DNA from: Alicyclobacillus fructus
Lineage (GTDB): Bacteria; Bacillota; Bacilli; Alicyclobacillales; Alicyclobacillaceae
DNA: 64,000 bases
Assembly: GCF_017329605.1 (NCBI RefSeq)
Contig: NZ_JAFMTY010000003.1
Coordinates: 103,167 to 167,166, forward strand
Direction: 5' to 3'
Part shown: positions 52,996-61,324 of the stretch, one piece after another
How positions within the stretch are numbered: the stretch's first letter is position 1
Layout: each line of letters opens with the position of its first letter
The notes under the pieces: model-generated
The model's database searches: none
Told to the model about the DNA's origin: nothing
What the model saw: the letters and a program-made list of their open reading frames with translations, nothing else
Made by a program: the position numbers and the translations under genes

Positions 52996-53601
52996 ATGAG
53001 CGCGACAGGACAAACGCCGACGTTCACCGTCGACAAGCTGATCGACTGCAAAGGGCTCTCGTGCCCCATGCCGATGGTGCGCACGAAGAAGGCCATCGAC
53101 GAGATGGAGGCCGGCCAGGTGCTCGAAGTGATCGCGACCGATCCGGGATCGGTGGCCGATATTCGCAGTTGGGCGACGCGAACGGGCCATCAGTACCTCG
53201 GCACGGTCGAGAAGGACGGGGTGTTCCGCCATTACATCCGCAAGGCCGCGCCGGATGAGGCGAAGCCGGAGAAAAAGTATCCGCATGTGGCGTCGAATGA
53301 CGAGCTGGCGGAACGGGTGTCGAAGGGCGATGCGGTCGTGATCGACGTGCGAGAGCCGATGGAATACGCGTTCGGCCACATTCCGGGGGCCGTACTGGTT
53401 CCGCTCGGATCGTTGGAATCCCGCGTGGAAGAGCTGAAGGCCTACGCGGACAAGGACATCTACGTCGTGTGCCGCACGGGCAATCGGAGCGACATGGCCT
53501 GCCAGATTCTCGCCGATCACGGCTTCACGCGCGTGAAAAACGTCGTGCCTGGCATGTCGGAGTGGCAAGGACCTGTGGAACAGTCGGAGGTGGGGGAATG
53601 A
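52996..53601 (+). CDS. TusA-rhodanese fusion sulfurtransferase
   Basis: A 201-residue two-domain protein. Residues 10-82 are a TusA/SirA domain with DCKGLSCPMPMVRTKKAI, in which Cys23 of CPMP is the carrier thiol. Residues 95-195 are a rhodanese domain with VIDVREPMEYAFGHIPGA and Cys159 in VVCRTGNRSD. This layout is seen in CstA-like proteins. It is expected to move sulfane sulfur within the operon. The ATG follows AGGAGG. Its stop overlaps the start of the dioxygenase gene. Confidence 0.9.
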   Translation: MSATGQTPTFTVDKLIDCKGLSCPMPMVRTKKAIDEMEAGQVLEVIATDPGSVADIRSWATRTGHQYLGTVEKDGVFRHYIRKAAPDEAKPEKKYPHVASNDELAERVSKGDAVVIDVREPMEYAFGHIPGAVLVPLGSLESRVEELKAYADKDIYVVCRTGNRSDMACQILADHGFTRVKNVVPGMSEWQGPVEQSEVGE

Positions 53602-54737
53602 TGGAACTGACACTGACGGCTTGGACGCCCGCGGAGGTGTATCAACGCATTCTTCGGCGCGAGCCGTTCTTCCTGCTCGACGTGCGCAACGAGGACGCCT
53701 ACGCGGATTGGCGCATCGAGGGGGACGCCATCGAGGCTTTGAACGTGCCGTACTTCGACCTGCTGGATGGCGTCGACGCGCTCGTTCCGAAGTTGCCCAA
53801 GGATAAGGACATCCTCGTCGTGTGCGCGAAGGAGGGTTCCTCCAAGTTCGTGGCGGAAGAGCTCGTGAAAGCGGGACTCCATCGCGTCGCGTATCTGCAG
53901 GGCGGCATGCGCGCCTGGAGCGAATACCTGCATCCCGTCAAGGCCGGGGACGTCGAAGGCGGCGCGTTGTACCAGTTCTTGCGCGTCGGCAAGGGGTGTC
54001 TTTCGTACGCCGTCGTCTCGAATGGCGAGATGGCCGTGATCGATCCGGCGCGCTTCGTGGACGTGTATCTGCAATTCGCGAAGGAACAAGGGGCGAAGTT
54101 GCGCGCGGTCATCGACACGCATCTGCACGCGGATCACATCTCGGGCGGGCGCGCGTTGGCCGAGGCGTCCGGGGCCGCGTATTATCTGCCGCCGGCCGAC
54201 GCTTCGGACGTGACGTACTCGTATCAGCCGCTGAACGAAGGCGAGGAGATCCGCATTGGCGACAGTCGCATCGCCATTCGCGCCGTACACTCGCCGGGGC
54301 ACACGCCGGGCAGCACGTCGCTCGTGGTCGACGGACGCTACCTGTTGAGCGGGGACATCCTGTTCGTGGGTTCCATTGGGCGGCCGGATTTGGCGGGGCG
54401 TGCGAAGGAATTCGCGCCGGATCTTCGCAGGACGCTGTATGAGACGTACCGCAAGCTGCCTGGCGATTTGCTTGTGCTCCCCGCACACTACGCGTGGGCG
54501 TCCGAAGTGAACGAGCAAGGTTTGGTGTGCGCCCGCTTGTCGGAGCTCTACGACAAGAACCCGGGCCTTCAAATTCAGGACGAGGGCGAGTTCTTCAAGA
54601 CGGTGACCGAGAATTTGCCGCCGCAGCCAAACGCGTATCAGCAGATCCGAATGACGAACATGGGCAAGCTGGCGCCCAATCCGGACGAGGCCAGCGAGAT
54701 GGAGATCGGCCCGAACCGCTGCGCCGTGCACGGTTGA
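53598..54737 (+). CDS. Rhodanese-persulfide dioxygenase fusion (CstB-like)
   Basis: A 379-residue protein. The N-terminal rhodanese domain is about residues 8-112 (FLLDVRNEDAY, Cys76 in VVCAKEGSS). A metallo-beta-lactamase-fold dioxygenase domain follows with iron ligands in THLHADH (His175, His177, Asp179, His180), HSPGHTPGS (His235) and SGDILFVG (Asp253). It would oxidise low-molecular-weight persulfides to sulfite/thiosulfate, as S. aureus CstB does. The rhodanese comes first here, whereas in CstB the dioxygenase comes first as I recall. Two adjacent ATGs (53598, 53601) follow GGAGGTGGGGG. Confidence 0.88.
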   Translation: MMELTLTAWTPAEVYQRILRREPFFLLDVRNEDAYADWRIEGDAIEALNVPYFDLLDGVDALVPKLPKDKDILVVCAKEGSSKFVAEELVKAGLHRVAYLQGGMRAWSEYLHPVKAGDVEGGALYQFLRVGKGCLSYAVVSNGEMAVIDPARFVDVYLQFAKEQGAKLRAVIDTHLHADHISGGRALAEASGAAYYLPPADASDVTYSYQPLNEGEEIRIGDSRIAIRAVHSPGHTPGSTSLVVDGRYLLSGDILFVGSIGRPDLAGRAKEFAPDLRRTLYETYRKLPGDLLVLPAHYAWASEVNEQGLVCARLSELYDKNPGLQIQDEGEFFKTVTENLPPQPNAYQQIRMTNMGKLAPNPDEASEMEIGPNRCAVHG

Positions 54738-54766
54738 GTGGAGCGGGCTTGTCGGGAACTTTTTTT

Positions 54767-54808
54767 GCCCGGATCCATACCCGTGCAGGTATAGGTATGG
54801 ATCCGGGC
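54767..54808. promoter_or_regulatory. 15-bp palindrome containing a third CstR-type site
   Basis: GCCCGGATCCATACC (54767-54781) and GGTATGGATCCGGGC (54794-54808) are exact complements. Inside lies CATACC-CGTGCA-GGTATA (54776-54793), one mismatch from the TATACC-N6-GGTATA pattern upstream of the operon. There is no T run after it, so it looks like an internal operator rather than a terminator. Confidence 0.6.
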
Positions 54809-54837
54809 GGCAAACTCGGTTTTGAGGGGGAAGCTCG

Positions 54838-55638
54838 ATGGTCGCGCTGAGTGGCTTACAAATCGCGCTTGCCATCGCATGTGGCGGGGTCGTCGGGTTC
54901 ACGCTGGGGCTCATCGGCGGCGGCGGATCCATCCTGGCCGTGCCGCTGCTCCTGTACGTCGTGGGGATCCACAACGCCCACATCGTCATCGGAACGACCG
55001 CACTCGCGGTGGCAGTGAATGCGTGGATCAACTTGATCCCGCATTGGCGGCACGGCCACGTGCGATGGAAGCCCGCCATCCTCTTCGCCATCCCAGGCGC
55101 CATCGGGGCGGTCGTCGGTTCGATCTTCGGCAAGATGCTCGACGGCAAGGCGCTCTTGTTCCTGTTCGCCCTGTTGATCCTCGTCATTGCCGTCCGCACG
55201 CTGATTCAGGCGAGGCGCGGGGGCGAAAGCGCGACCGTGGCGGGATCGACGGCATCGTTCCGCTGGGGGCGCGTGCTGGCCACGGGCGGCGGCACGGGAC
55301 TCTTGTCCGGATTCTTTGGCATTGGCGGCGGATTTTTGATTGTGCCTGGGCTCATGTTCGCGACCGGAATGGAGATGATCGACGCCATCGGGAGCTCGCT
55401 CGTGTCGGTGGGCCTGTTCGGCGTGACGACGGCGGTGTCCTACGCGGCATCGGGGCTTGTTGCGTGGAACGTGTTCCTGCTGTACGTGCTCGGCGGCATT
55501 GCCGGCGGCGTCGTGGGCACGTGGGTTTCGACGAAACTGGGCAACCGGAAATCGCTTCTGCAGACCATCTTCGGCTCGATCCTCGTGCTTGTTGCACTCT
55601 ACATGTTGTACGATAACATCAGTATCTTGATTCACTGA
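54838..55638 (+). CDS. TSUP-family (TauE/SafE) sulfite exporter
   Basis: A 266-residue, eight-helix membrane protein. TauE repeats are GFTLGLIGGGGSILAVPLLLYVVG in the first half and GLLSGFFGIGGGFLIVPGLMFATG in the second. ATG 54838 follows GAGGGGG. It resembles S. aureus cst-linked TauE, thought to export sulfite. It is the second TSUP protein at this locus, here between the dioxygenase and CstR genes and downstream of an operator-like palindrome. Confidence 0.9.
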   Translation: MVALSGLQIALAIACGGVVGFTLGLIGGGGSILAVPLLLYVVGIHNAHIVIGTTALAVAVNAWINLIPHWRHGHVRWKPAILFAIPGAIGAVVGSIFGKMLDGKALLFLFALLILVIAVRTLIQARRGGESATVAGSTASFRWGRVLATGGGTGLLSGFFGIGGGFLIVPGLMFATGMEMIDAIGSSLVSVGLFGVTTAVSYAASGLVAWNVFLLYVLGGIAGGVVGTWVSTKLGNRKSLLQTIFGSILVLVALYMLYDNISILIH

Positions 55639-55692
55639 GGGCGGCTTGGAGAAGCCGCCCCTCCCATACTGCGGCGATAGGGTGGGATTCCT

Positions 55693-55953
55693 ATGCAATA
55701 CAACGATCAAATGAAGAACCGCCTGAAGCGCATCGAGGGGCAGGTGCGCGGCGTGATCGGCATGATGGAACAGGGCAAGAGCTGTAAGGAGGTCGTCAAC
55801 CAGCTCACCGCCATTCGCACTGCGGTCGATCGCGTCATCATGTACGTCGTCGGCGAAAACATGGAGCAGTGCATCCGCGAGGAGCTGGCGGGCAAGGGCT
55901 CCGCGGAGCACGTCATCCAGGAGGCCATCGAACTGCTCATGAAGAGCCGCTGA
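55693..55953 (+). CDS. cstR: CstR persulfide-sensing repressor
   Basis: An 86-residue CsoR-family repressor. Cys31 (GKSCKEVVNQL) and Cys60 (ENMEQCIREEL) are present while the copper-ligand His is replaced (YVVGENMEQC). This is the Cys-x-Cys pattern of the persulfide sensor CstR, at the same numbers as S. aureus CstR as I recall it. The basic DNA-contact helix is NRLKRIEGQVRGVIGMM. It is last gene of the operon and probably represses it through the TATACC-N6-GGTATA sites until sulfide or polysulfide stress links the two Cys. Confidence 0.93.
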   Translation: MQYNDQMKNRLKRIEGQVRGVIGMMEQGKSCKEVVNQLTAIRTAVDRVIMYVVGENMEQCIREELAGKGSAEHVIQEAIELLMKSR

Positions 55954-55983
55954 CCGGTGCGGACATGGCCCCGGTCACGTTTT
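55951..55983. terminator. Intrinsic terminator of the cst operon
   Basis: TGACCGG (55951-55957) pairs with CCGGTCA (55971-55977), then CGTTTT. It overlaps the 3' end of the convergent thioesterase gene. Confidence 0.75.
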
Positions 55984-56775
55984 CATGTAGACGAGCTGCG
56001 TGGTCGTCGCCAACAGCTCGCCGTCCTGCGACCACACTTCGCCGATTTGGTCGAAGTAGCCCTGGTGAAAGCGGGTGGCGCGCGCGACGCCCAGCAGCTC
56101 GTTTGTGCCTTGGCGGAAGATGGTGTCCGGATCGGCCAGGAAGTAGACGGTGAACGTCACGGTGCCAATCGGCACGGGTCGCTTCAACTTCACGTACACG
56201 CGCGGGACGAACGTGTCGCAGAGCGCCGCCAGCGCGGCGTGATCGAGCGGCCGAGGCGGATCGTCCCGCATCCACTGGTACGTCACGGCATCCTCGACGT
56301 CGTCCAGCGCCGAGCCGCGGATGAGGCGGACGTGATACCACTGCATCCACGGCAGCGGCGCGGGAGCTTCGAAGCGGGGCACGTCGCCTGGCGTGGGCAC
56401 GTCAGGCATCACAGCTTCCACATGCGACCAGGAGTCGCGCCTGAGGCCGAAGACGGCGGTGGCGGTGGTGACCACCTCCGCGTCTTGGATCATGGACATG
56501 GAGAAGTGCTGCGTCGAGCGATTGGTGCGCGCGACGATCACGTCCACCACAAACGGCCCCACTTTGGCGGGAGCCGCGAAGTTCACCGTGAGGGCCAGCG
56601 GCTGGCCGAGGCGTGCCGGGTGCAACATGGCCGCGTTGAGCATCGTCGCGGCGGTGATCCCGCCAAACGGCCCCACCATGTTGTAGTATTCGGGCCTCGT
56701 CTCTCCGTGAAACCGTTCGCCGTCGAAGAAGAGCGCCGTCGCTTGATCGAATGGGTGCGTCGCGGATTGAGCCAT
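55975..56775 (-). CDS. Acyl-CoA thioesterase, double hot-dog fold
   Basis: A 266-residue TesB/4HBT_3-like protein. The first hot-dog covers about residues 15-115 (PEYYNMVGPFGGITAATMLNAA, with the helix that lines the thioester site). The second covers 150-265 (TFVPRVYVKLKRPVPIGTVTFTVYF, YFDQIGEVWSQDGELLATTTQLV). ATG 56775 lies 5 bases after GAGGAGG. Substrate length is unknown. It is a lone gene, convergent with the cst operon and divergent from csb2. Confidence 0.8.
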   Translation of the reverse strand: MAQSATHPFDQATALFFDGERFHGETRPEYYNMVGPFGGITAATMLNAAMLHPARLGQPLALTVNFAAPAKVGPFVVDVIVARTNRSTQHFSMSMIQDAEVVTTATAVFGLRRDSWSHVEAVMPDVPTPGDVPRFEAPAPLPWMQWYHVRLIRGSALDDVEDAVTYQWMRDDPPRPLDHAALAALCDTFVPRVYVKLKRPVPIGTVTFTVYFLADPDTIFRQGTNELLGVARATRFHQGYFDQIGEVWSQDGELLATTTQLVYMKT

Positions 56776-57137
56776 GGGGTCCTCCTCGAAAACCAATTGA
56801 CGTCCATCATCTTTGGTTCGTATGTGAAATAGAATATCAAATGAAAAACGAGCGGGAAAGCGCAGCCGTGGTGCGATCGGAGAGCGGGAAACCGAATTGG
56901 ACCATCAAGATCCGCTGAGGACCTTGACGACCAATCCTAGGAAGATTACGATGGGTGCGTCAGACTGTCCTCATGGCTGCATGGAACCAAGGCTTCCGTT
57001 TTGCACCGCGTGGATGGTGCCCCATTTGCGGCGTCTCTTGAGGTTTCTGAGAATTGGGATAGGGATGAAAGTCCTGCCCGTTGGACTGCGTCGTCGCGCC
57101 TTCGTGCGCGAATTCATCCAGAGAGGGAAGTGGCACC
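56776..57137. other. Gap between thioesterase and csb2
   Basis: No convincing gene in 362 bases. It is more AT-rich than its flanks near 56820-56860, a likely promoter for the minus-strand thioesterase. A hairpin GCACC/GGTGC followed by CCCATTTG lies at about 57004-57034 and loosely recalls the array repeat, but is not close enough to call. Confidence 0.4.
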
Positions 57138-58676
57138 GTGATCGGCATCGCTTTCCGTTTTGCCGCAGGCGAGCATCCTGTGCCTTTTCAGGATTCGCTC
57201 GCGACGGAGATCGAATGGCCCCCTTCGCCGTGGCGGCTGATGTGCGTCATCGCGGCAGCAGCCGCGCGCGTTCATATCCATTCCGCGGAGGCGGAGCGCA
57301 CACTTGAATCGCTTGTGGAAGCGCTGTCGCTCGAACCGCCGCGCTACACGCTGCCTTCGTGCGCCGAGATCGGCCGGAGAGGCTCGGGCCTAGGCGCCGA
57401 GAGCGCTGTCCTGCGGGTATCTCGCCCGTCGGTCCTGCACATTCACTGGCCTCATCTCTCCCTTCGTCCGGACGAATTGGAACTCTTGGAACAGATCCTC
57501 GCCCAAGTGCCGGCCGCGTGCTCCGCGGAGGAATGGCTCACGTGCGACGTATCCCACGAGCCGCCTGCGCGCGTCGACGCGCGCCCGTTGCGCCCGGCGG
57601 AGGGCGCGGAGGGCGCGGAGGGCCGCGGGCAAGTCGTGATGTGGCTCTGCCCTTTGCCTCCCCACGTGTGGCCTGAATCGCAGGTCCACTCGCCCACGGC
57701 GGGGGCAGGCGCGGGGCTCCTCGAGGCTCTGGCCGCCGACGTTCGGCCCGTGAGCGGGGGTGCGCCTGCTGCCGCCCGCCGCGTGCGCTACGTCTTTGCA
57801 GATCCCGCGCTGCGCAAGCCTCGCCGGTCGAAGCGCACCTATCGGCAGCTGGCGGCCCGCGAACAGGTGAATGCCGCCCGGTATGCCATCGCGGCCTCGT
57901 GCCGCCCGCGCGTGACCGAGGCCCTCGACATCGCGGAGGTCTTCCACCAGTCCATTCTCAGCCGGTATGACGATCGCGCCCAACCCGCTCCGCTCATCAT
58001 CACGGGACATGAGCCGAACGAGCCGGGCGCCGTCAGCCGGCGAGGGCATCAGCACGTGTTCGTTCTGCCCGAGGATTTGGATCTCGACGGCCTGCTGGAT
58101 CACGTGCTCATCTACGCTCAGGATCCGTTTCCGGAAGGCGTCATCGCTGCGCTGGAACGCATCCGCACGCTGGTGACGCCCGATTGGTGGCCGGGCCCCA
58201 AGCGCCGGTGGCGCGTCTCGCTGGAGGATCTGTGGCGCGTGCCGGAGGCGGCGGACGGCTCGGCGCCGATGCCGGAAGACCTCCTCATTGGCCCCGGGCG
58301 CATCTTCCTTTCCATCACGCCCTATCTTCATCCGTGGCACGCCAAGCACGGCGGCGCCAAGTTCGGGCCCATCGAGCAGATTCGAAAGGAATTGAGGCTG
58401 CGCGGATTGCCGGAACCCGTGTCCATCACGCCGCTCGCGGCGGCCCACGTCGCGGGTCAGTTGGTGCCCGCGCACAAATTCCGCAGGCTGCGATACGGCA
58501 AGCGCCAGAATATCCCCGGACGGTGGGGCTCATTTTGGCGGCTCGAATTTGCCGAGCCGGTGTACGGACCGATCGCGCTTGGCGCCAATTGCCACTTCGG
58601 TATGGGGCTGTTTGCGGTGGAGGTGGACGAGGCGGATCGCGCCTACGGCGAAACGGAAGATGCGGAGATGACCTGA
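57138..58676 (+). CDS. csb2: Type I-G (I-U) CRISPR protein Csb2 (Cas5-Cas6 fusion), isolated
   Basis: A 512-residue RAMP protein. It opens IGIAFRFAAGEHPVPFQDSL then IEWPPSPWRLMCVIAAA, the Csb2 N-terminal signature. The centre has LIITGHEPNEPGAVSRRGHQ and VFVLPEDLDLDGLLDHVLIY, where Csb2 proteins carry a GHxxxxxxxxHxHxFxLP-like region. The C-terminus ends in YGPIALGANCHFGMGLF, a Gly-rich RAMP loop. In type I-G, Csb2 combines the Cas5 and crRNA-cutting Cas6 roles. GTG 57138 begins the conserved part. No cas3, cas8 or csb1 (cas7) flanks it. The matching array and cas4-1-2 lie 6.3 kb upstream. A short EGAEGAEG repeat sits near residue 155. Confidence 0.87.
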   Translation: MIGIAFRFAAGEHPVPFQDSLATEIEWPPSPWRLMCVIAAAAARVHIHSAEAERTLESLVEALSLEPPRYTLPSCAEIGRRGSGLGAESAVLRVSRPSVLHIHWPHLSLRPDELELLEQILAQVPAACSAEEWLTCDVSHEPPARVDARPLRPAEGAEGAEGRGQVVMWLCPLPPHVWPESQVHSPTAGAGAGLLEALAADVRPVSGGAPAAARRVRYVFADPALRKPRRSKRTYRQLAAREQVNAARYAIAASCRPRVTEALDIAEVFHQSILSRYDDRAQPAPLIITGHEPNEPGAVSRRGHQHVFVLPEDLDLDGLLDHVLIYAQDPFPEGVIAALERIRTLVTPDWWPGPKRRWRVSLEDLWRVPEAADGSAPMPEDLLIGPGRIFLSITPYLHPWHAKHGGAKFGPIEQIRKELRLRGLPEPVSITPLAAAHVAGQLVPAHKFRRLRYGKRQNIPGRWGSFWRLEFAEPVYGPIALGANCHFGMGLFAVEVDEADRAYGETEDAEMT

Positions 58677-58789
58677 TGCGAATGAGAAGATGTCGTGTGG
58701 ATATAACTTACATTTCCTCCTGAAGTCTTCGGGTGGCTTTCCACATAACCGCCTCTTCCTCCGGGAACACGAGGGGAGGAGGTGGTCGC

Positions 58790-60202
58790 ATGTCCACCAG
58801 GTTGGCTCGCCTGCTGATGTACGCAGGAATCGCCATCGGCATTGGTGCGGCCGCGACGACGGGGCCCACGGCAGTTCGCGCAGGGGACGGCGCACAGCCC
58901 GCGCGCGCCCATCAACCCTCCGTTCTGCAGCCGGCCGCTCTGGAATGGCAAGCCGCGTCTCGCGCTCCGACGGTGTACGGGTTGCGACGCTTTCCGTACC
59001 CCTATCGGGCCATGCTGGCCCTTTCGTCGGATGCGGACAGCCAGACGCTCCGCAAATTCAACCTCGTGCACCGGTTCATCAATACCACTGAACGCACACC
59101 GCTCGGCCAGGGGCTCGGGCTCGACTACGCGGATTCCTTTTTTGTGTACACGGCGAACGATGAGCGCCATGTCGTGGACGAGATCGGGCGCGTCCCTCTT
59201 CAGCGCGAGCTCTCGTACTTCGAGGGCACGAGCCAAGCCCCCTATGGCGCCAAGGCCATCCACGTCTACGTACGCGTCGGGTGGATCGATACCCTCCACA
59301 CGTATGGCGACTTCAGCCAAGTGGATCAGCGGAAGACGCGTTTTCGCCGCCAGCTCGCCGCACAGGCCGTCGCAGCGCTCAAAGCGAACGGCGACTCGGT
59401 CGACGTGTGGACGGATCACGGCAATCGGTCGAATGTCGACAACTTCGGCGCACGCGGACGCAGGAGGCTCTACGCGTACCAGCAAGGGGATCTGCCGGGA
59501 TCGCCCTATTACCACACGGATCTGACCATCCCATACGGCATCCGCTTCGTGTGGCCGGACATCTCGAGCAATGTGTTCTCGCGGCCGTCGGTCGTGTTTC
59601 CGCTGCGCCTCGCGGACGGGCGGAGGGTGTGGGGCTTTTGGCGCTACACGAACGAGCGCTACACGCCCCACGGCGCCGTCGTCTGGAACTGGACGCCGTA
59701 TGGGCTGAACGAGCAACTGTCCGAGGCCCATCTCGCGCGGCTCGAGGCAGACGGCGGATTTGCGGTCGTGGCGCAGCATCTGTGTGGCACGCCTTACCCA
59801 GGCGTCCTGCCGAAGGAGGCGGTGGCCGCGCTCCAGCGGCTCGCGCGCCATGCGCAAAGCGGCAGGCTGCTTGTGGCGCGCACCAGCCGCCTGCTCCATT
59901 ACAACATCGCCCGGGATCACCTGCGCTACGACGTGACGCACGCCTTCGGCCGCACGTACATCCACATCCGCGCCATTGACGATCCCGTCTTCGGCCCTCA
60001 CGTCCCCACGCTCGACGAGGTGAGGGGAATCACCTTCTACACCCAGAATCCGCGCCGAACCGTGCTGGAACTTGGCGATCGCCCCGTCGATCCCGCGCTC
60101 GTGGTGCACAATCCTTCCGACGGGCTGCACCCTTCCATCGGCATCCGATGGTACCCGCGCGACACGGCCGATCACGCCATCGACGTCCCGGGCGTGTCCT
60201 AG
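58790..60202 (+). CDS. Secreted protein, polysaccharide-deacetylase-like
   Basis: A 470-residue exported protein. The N-terminus (MSTRLARLLMYAGIAIGIGAA followed by AVRAGDG) is a signal peptide. The body contains MLALSSDADSQTLRKF (an Asp-Asp pair where NodB enzymes have TFDD) and VDVWTDHGNRSNVDN (His and Asn), recalling deacetylase metal motifs. It is too divergent for a firm family call. ATG 58790 follows GGGGAGGAGG. It starts 113 bases after csb2, with no shared function evident. Confidence 0.55.
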   Translation: MSTRLARLLMYAGIAIGIGAAATTGPTAVRAGDGAQPARAHQPSVLQPAALEWQAASRAPTVYGLRRFPYPYRAMLALSSDADSQTLRKFNLVHRFINTTERTPLGQGLGLDYADSFFVYTANDERHVVDEIGRVPLQRELSYFEGTSQAPYGAKAIHVYVRVGWIDTLHTYGDFSQVDQRKTRFRRQLAAQAVAALKANGDSVDVWTDHGNRSNVDNFGARGRRRLYAYQQGDLPGSPYYHTDLTIPYGIRFVWPDISSNVFSRPSVVFPLRLADGRRVWGFWRYTNERYTPHGAVVWNWTPYGLNEQLSEAHLARLEADGGFAVVAQHLCGTPYPGVLPKEAVAALQRLARHAQSGRLLVARTSRLLHYNIARDHLRYDVTHAFGRTYIHIRAIDDPVFGPHVPTLDEVRGITFYTQNPRRTVLELGDRPVDPALVVHNPSDGLHPSIGIRWYPRDTADHAIDVPGVS

Positions 60203-60329
60203 GCGCCCGCCATGCGAAACTTCGCGCGCGGCGGCCCCATCCGGGACACGCGCCGCGCCGGGAAGGTCGGCGGCCCAGTATCCTGTAGTATCCCGCCAAT
60301 ACTCTGGGTCGAAAGGGAGGATGTTGGTC

Positions 60330-60527
60330 ATGATGAAGCCATGCCCGCCGATTGTTTGCCCGCCCATCTACGAATACCACGACTGCTACATCTGCCGGGA
60401 GGTGCCGGTCATTCAGCCCGTGGTGCGGGTGAATCGCCAGTTCATCGTGAACGTCCCGCGCTACGTCGTGCAGCCCGAGACGAAGAACGTGACGGTCGAT
60501 CCCGGCTGCCCCGGGGGCAATTGCTGA
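60330..60527 (+). CDS. CotD-like small spore coat protein
   Basis: A 65-residue, Cys- and Pro-rich protein: MMKPCPPIVCPPIYEYHDC at the start and VTVDPGCPGGNC at the end, with VPVIQPVVRVNRQFIV between. The pattern of VP-x-x-x-P, V-N-R and V-D-P resembles CotD-family coat proteins, which are also small and Cys-capped. ATG 60330 lies 9 bases after AAAGGGAGG; ATG 60321 and 60333 are alternatives. A sporulation-sigma promoter was not identified. Confidence 0.6.
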   Translation: MMKPCPPIVCPPIYEYHDCYICREVPVIQPVVRVNRQFIVNVPRYVVQPETKNVTVDPGCPGGNC

Positions 60528-60790
60528 CGACTCGTGACGCCGACGCCCTTGCGCAAGCTCAGTGAATCGGCTGTTCCGCCACAAGCGGAGCGGCCGATTT
60601 TTGCTTTCCAACTTCTTGTACGCTGCGGTCCCGGTTACAATGGGGAGAGGGACGCGCCTCCGAGGAATCCGCCTTCCTGCGATGAACTGGCGCGCGGCGC
60701 GGAGCGTCTATGGGGCGGATCGCTGCGGCCGAGTCCACGGCGCGCCTGGAAGAGGGCGGACCGACGCTCGCCGACGGAGGTGATGCCCGT

Positions 60791-61324
60791 TTGGAACAAG
60801 CGGACCTCGAACTGATACGCCGAGCGCGGCAGGGCGATCCGCAGGCGATCGAAACCATCGTGCGCAATTATCAGTCCTTTGTATATCGAACCGCCTACGG
60901 CATTCTGCAGAACGCCGCGGACGCCGAGGACGCGACGCAGGAGGCGTTCATTCGCGCCTTTCGCTCGCTCGGGCGGCTTCGCGAGGACCGCACGTTTCCG
61001 ACGTGGCTCGCGCGCATCGCGGTTCGCATCTCGCTCGACATGGTCCAGGCGAAGGCGCGCCGCGCGCAGGATCCCACCGAGGAAATCCACGGGTCCGTTG
61101 CCGGAGGAGAAGACGCCGCCTCTCTCCGGATCGATCTGGAGCGCGCGCTGGCCAAGCTCAGTCCCGAGCATCGGACCGTCATCGTGCTCAGGGCGTTTCA
61201 CGGCCTGGAGTACGACGAGATCGCCGAAGTGCTCGAGATTCCCATCGGCACGGTGCGATCCCGACTGCACCACGCGCGCATGCAGTTGCGCATGTACCTG
61301 AGCGGCGAGAGGGGTGATAGCTGA
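60791..61324 (+). CDS. ECF-type RNA polymerase sigma factor (SigW-like)
   Basis: A 177-residue group 4 sigma factor. Region 2 is ADLELIRRARQGDPQAIETI with QNAADAEDATQEAFIRAFRSL (region 2.2-2.4). Region 4 is LSPEHRTVIVLRAFHGLEYDEIAEVLE then IPIGTVRSRLHHARMQLR (helix-turn-helix). The open frame begins at ATG 60710, but TTG 60791 has GGAGGTG 8 bases ahead and starts the conserved domain, so it is preferred. It is cotranscribed with a zinc-finger anti-sigma gene (TGATG overlap). Such pairs respond to envelope stress. Confidence 0.88.
   Translation: MEQADLELIRRARQGDPQAIETIVRNYQSFVYRTAYGILQNAADAEDATQEAFIRAFRSLGRLREDRTFPTWLARIAVRISLDMVQAKARRAQDPTEEIHGSVAGGEDAASLRIDLERALAKLSPEHRTVIVLRAFHGLEYDEIAEVLEIPIGTVRSRLHHARMQLRMYLSGERGDS

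Noticed and set aside
54767..54808. Palindrome read as an intrinsic terminator
   Set aside because: No T run follows on either strand, and the centre matches the CstR-type operator.
57004..57034. Hairpin before csb2 as a stray CRISPR repeat
   Set aside because: Shares the stem-then-CCCCATT layout but too few identical positions with the array repeat.
48428..57137. Cas12b or another single effector, since some Alicyclobacillus have one
   Set aside because: No large RuvC-type protein is encoded; the genes here are cas4-1-2 and sulfur metabolism.
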